A stretch of DNA of 64,000 nt from Devosia psychrophila (GTDB taxonomy: Bacteria > Pseudomonadota > Alphaproteobacteria > Rhizobiales > Devosiaceae), in assembly GCF_000971275.1 (NCBI RefSeq), contig NZ_LAPV01000141.1:1-64000 (forward strand), read 5' to 3'. Position numbers and translations under genes: made by a program. Of the stretch, positions 62,910-64,000 are shown in pieces; positions within the stretch are counted from its first letter, which is position 1, and each line of letters begins with the position of its first letter. The notes beneath the pieces are model-generated. The model worked only from the letters and a program-made list of their open reading frames with translations, was not told where the DNA came from and searched no databases.

Positions 62910-62926
62910 GATCAATCGGTACTCTC

Positions 62927-63718
62927 TCAGTCGGTTCTGGCAGAAGTGCGGGGGGCGAAGCGGCCGAGCACGTTGATCATGCCCATGGCGCCCCAGGTGA
63001 TGATGAAGGAAATGATGGCAAGCGCCGCCGGCTCATAAGCCTTGTTGGTGCCGATGCCCACGAGATACGGGCCGAAAGCCGGCCGGTTGAGCAGCGACGC
63101 GATGGTGAATTCGCCGATCACGATGGCGAAGGTCAGGAAGGCGCCGGAGAGGATGGCGACCAAGATATTGGGCAGGATGATCTGGCCGATGATCTGGAGC
63201 TGGTTGGCGCCGGCGATCTGGGCCGCTTCAGTGAGCGTACCGATGTCGATGGTGCGCATGCCGTTGTCGACGGCGCGATACATATAGGGCAGCGCCAGCG
63301 TCACATAGGCGCCGGTGAGCAGGATGTCGGTGCCAAAAGCGCTGCTGGTGAAGGGGATGATCGAGCTGGAATTGTACAGGCGGATATAGCCGTAGACCAG
63401 AACCAGCGCCGGAATGATCAGCGGCAGCAGGGTGACGAATTCCATGACGGGGCGCAGCCAGGGCATGCGCAGGCGGACGAAATACACCGCCGGCACGACG
63501 ACAAGGACCCCGACCACGATGGTGACGGCGCCGATGGCCAGCGAATAGCCGAAAGTGCCGTAAAAGCGCGGGTCGGAGAATACTGAGACGTAGGCGTCAA
63601 AGCTCAGCTCATTGCGGCGCATGCGCAGCGAGAAGATGAAGGTGGCGAGCAGCGGCACCAGGAAGTAGGCCGCGCCAAGGGCAAAAACCAGCCAGGCCCA
63701 GAACTTGTTGGGCTTCAT
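62927..63718 (-). CDS. PotC-like ABC transporter permease
   Basis: A 263-residue permease with six hydrophobic segments and the coupling motif TLTEAAQIAGANQLQIIGQIILPNI. ATG 63718 overlaps the stop codon of the upstream permease (ATGA), giving coupled translation and the typical MKPNKFW start. Substrate unknown; the binding protein is outside the window. Confidence 0.92.
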   Translation of the reverse strand: MKPNKFWAWLVFALGAAYFLVPLLATFIFSLRMRRNELSFDAYVSVFSDPRFYGTFGYSLAIGAVTIVVGVLVVVPAVYFVRLRMPWLRPVMEFVTLLPLIIPALVLVYGYIRLYNSSSIIPFTSSAFGTDILLTGAYVTLALPYMYRAVDNGMRTIDIGTLTEAAQIAGANQLQIIGQIILPNILVAILSGAFLTFAIVIGEFTIASLLNRPAFGPYLVGIGTNKAYEPAALAIISFIITWGAMGMINVLGRFAPRTSARTD

Positions 63719-64000
63719 TTCATCCACCTCTCGGCGCGTTTGGCGACAATCAGATAGATGACATTGGCCAGCGAGGTGATGACGATCATGCCAAGCGCCA
63801 GCGCGGCGCCGAGGCCAGGATTCTGCAGCGCATCGCCGCGGATCTGGTTGTAGAGCAGCACGGTAACGATGTTGAGGTTGGAGCCGGTGAGGGCCCAGGC
63901 GGTGGCGATTGCGCCGAAGGCATTGGCAAACAGCAGGCTGAGCGTGCCGAGGAAGCTGGGCCACAGGATGGGTAGGCCGACATAGCGCCAGAACTGCCAC
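63715..64000 (-). CDS. PotB-like ABC transporter permease, C-terminal part
   Basis: The last 94 codons of a permease, cut by the window edge (its start lies beyond 64000). The fragment reads WQFWRYVGLPILWPS, then LFANAFGAIATAWALTG, and ends VAKRAERWMK. These match the C-terminal coupling region and last helices of PotB/CysT-type permeases. It is the upstream partner of the PotC-like permease. Confidence 0.85.
   Translation of the reverse strand, partial: WQFWRYVGLPILWPSFLGTLSLLFANAFGAIATAWALTGSNLNIVTVLLYNQIRGDALQNPGLGAALALGMIVITSLANVIYLIVAKRAERWMK

Overview
The window looks like chromosomal DNA of an alphaproteobacterium of the order Hyphomicrobiales (Rhizobiales), probably a Devosia-like genus. 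Evidence: the linked mdh-sucCD-sucAB-lpd block, a complete PhyR/NepR/EcfG general stress response locus with HWE-type histidine kinases, TRAP and ABC sugar importers, FCD-type GntR regulators, and high GC with GTG/TTG starts. No rRNA, tRNA, CRISPR array, insertion sequence or phage gene was recognised.

Layout. 1-13.5 kb: a DUF2007 protein, an Inh-domain lipoprotein, the ZapE ATPase, then the TCA block mdh, sucC, sucD, sucA, sucB, a small secreted protein, a LysE exporter and lpd. 13.5-22.3 kb: uronate catabolism, comprising a TRAP transporter (dctPQM), an FCD-GntR regulator, kduI, kduD, kdgF, then an M15-like protein, a TRIC-family channel, a DUF4326 protein and uxuA. 22.3-26.9 kb (minus): a polar amino-acid ABC importer with an AstE/AspA-like deacylase and an MTH1187-type protein. 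27.1-37.7 kb: the general stress response island. It holds nepR-ecfG, divergent phyR, three HWE/HisKA_2 kinases, a receiver protein with Glu at the phosphoacceptor site, a Crp/Fnr regulator, a lipid kinase, a YqjD/ElaB-like protein and small membrane proteins. 37.7-44.4 kb (minus): a coupled operon of two transglutaminase-fold proteins and a circularly permuted ATP-grasp/alpha-E protein. 44.5-53.1 kb (minus): polyol uptake and oxidation (ABC transporter, long-chain polyol dehydrogenase, FGGY kinase, SorC-type regulator). 53.2-58.5 kb: an FCD-GntR regulator divergent from a ChvE-GguA-GguB multiple-sugar transporter. 58.5-64 kb: an SRPBCC protein, an alpha/beta hydrolase, a LysR regulator, sseA, and part of a PotABC-type ABC transporter cut by the window end.

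How the parts work together. The clearest regulatory signal is a set of six exact GGAAC-N16/17-CGTT sites (the EcfG sigma factor promoter consensus) within 8.6 kb. They lie ahead of phyR, the Crp/Fnr gene, a GAF-PAS-HWE kinase, the YqjD-like gene and a pair of tiny membrane-protein genes, plus one with no gene close behind it. The last one precedes a strongly folded leader or possible small RNA. The phyR and nepR-ecfG promoters share one perfect 19-bp palindrome. The stress sigma factor therefore appears to control its own locus and many of its neighbours. Elsewhere the window is mostly nutrient scavenging: uronates, polyols, mixed sugars and amino-acid-like compounds feeding the TCA block. 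Dispersed C-rich/G-rich inverted repeats sit at several gene boundaries, and one supplies the last codons of zapE.
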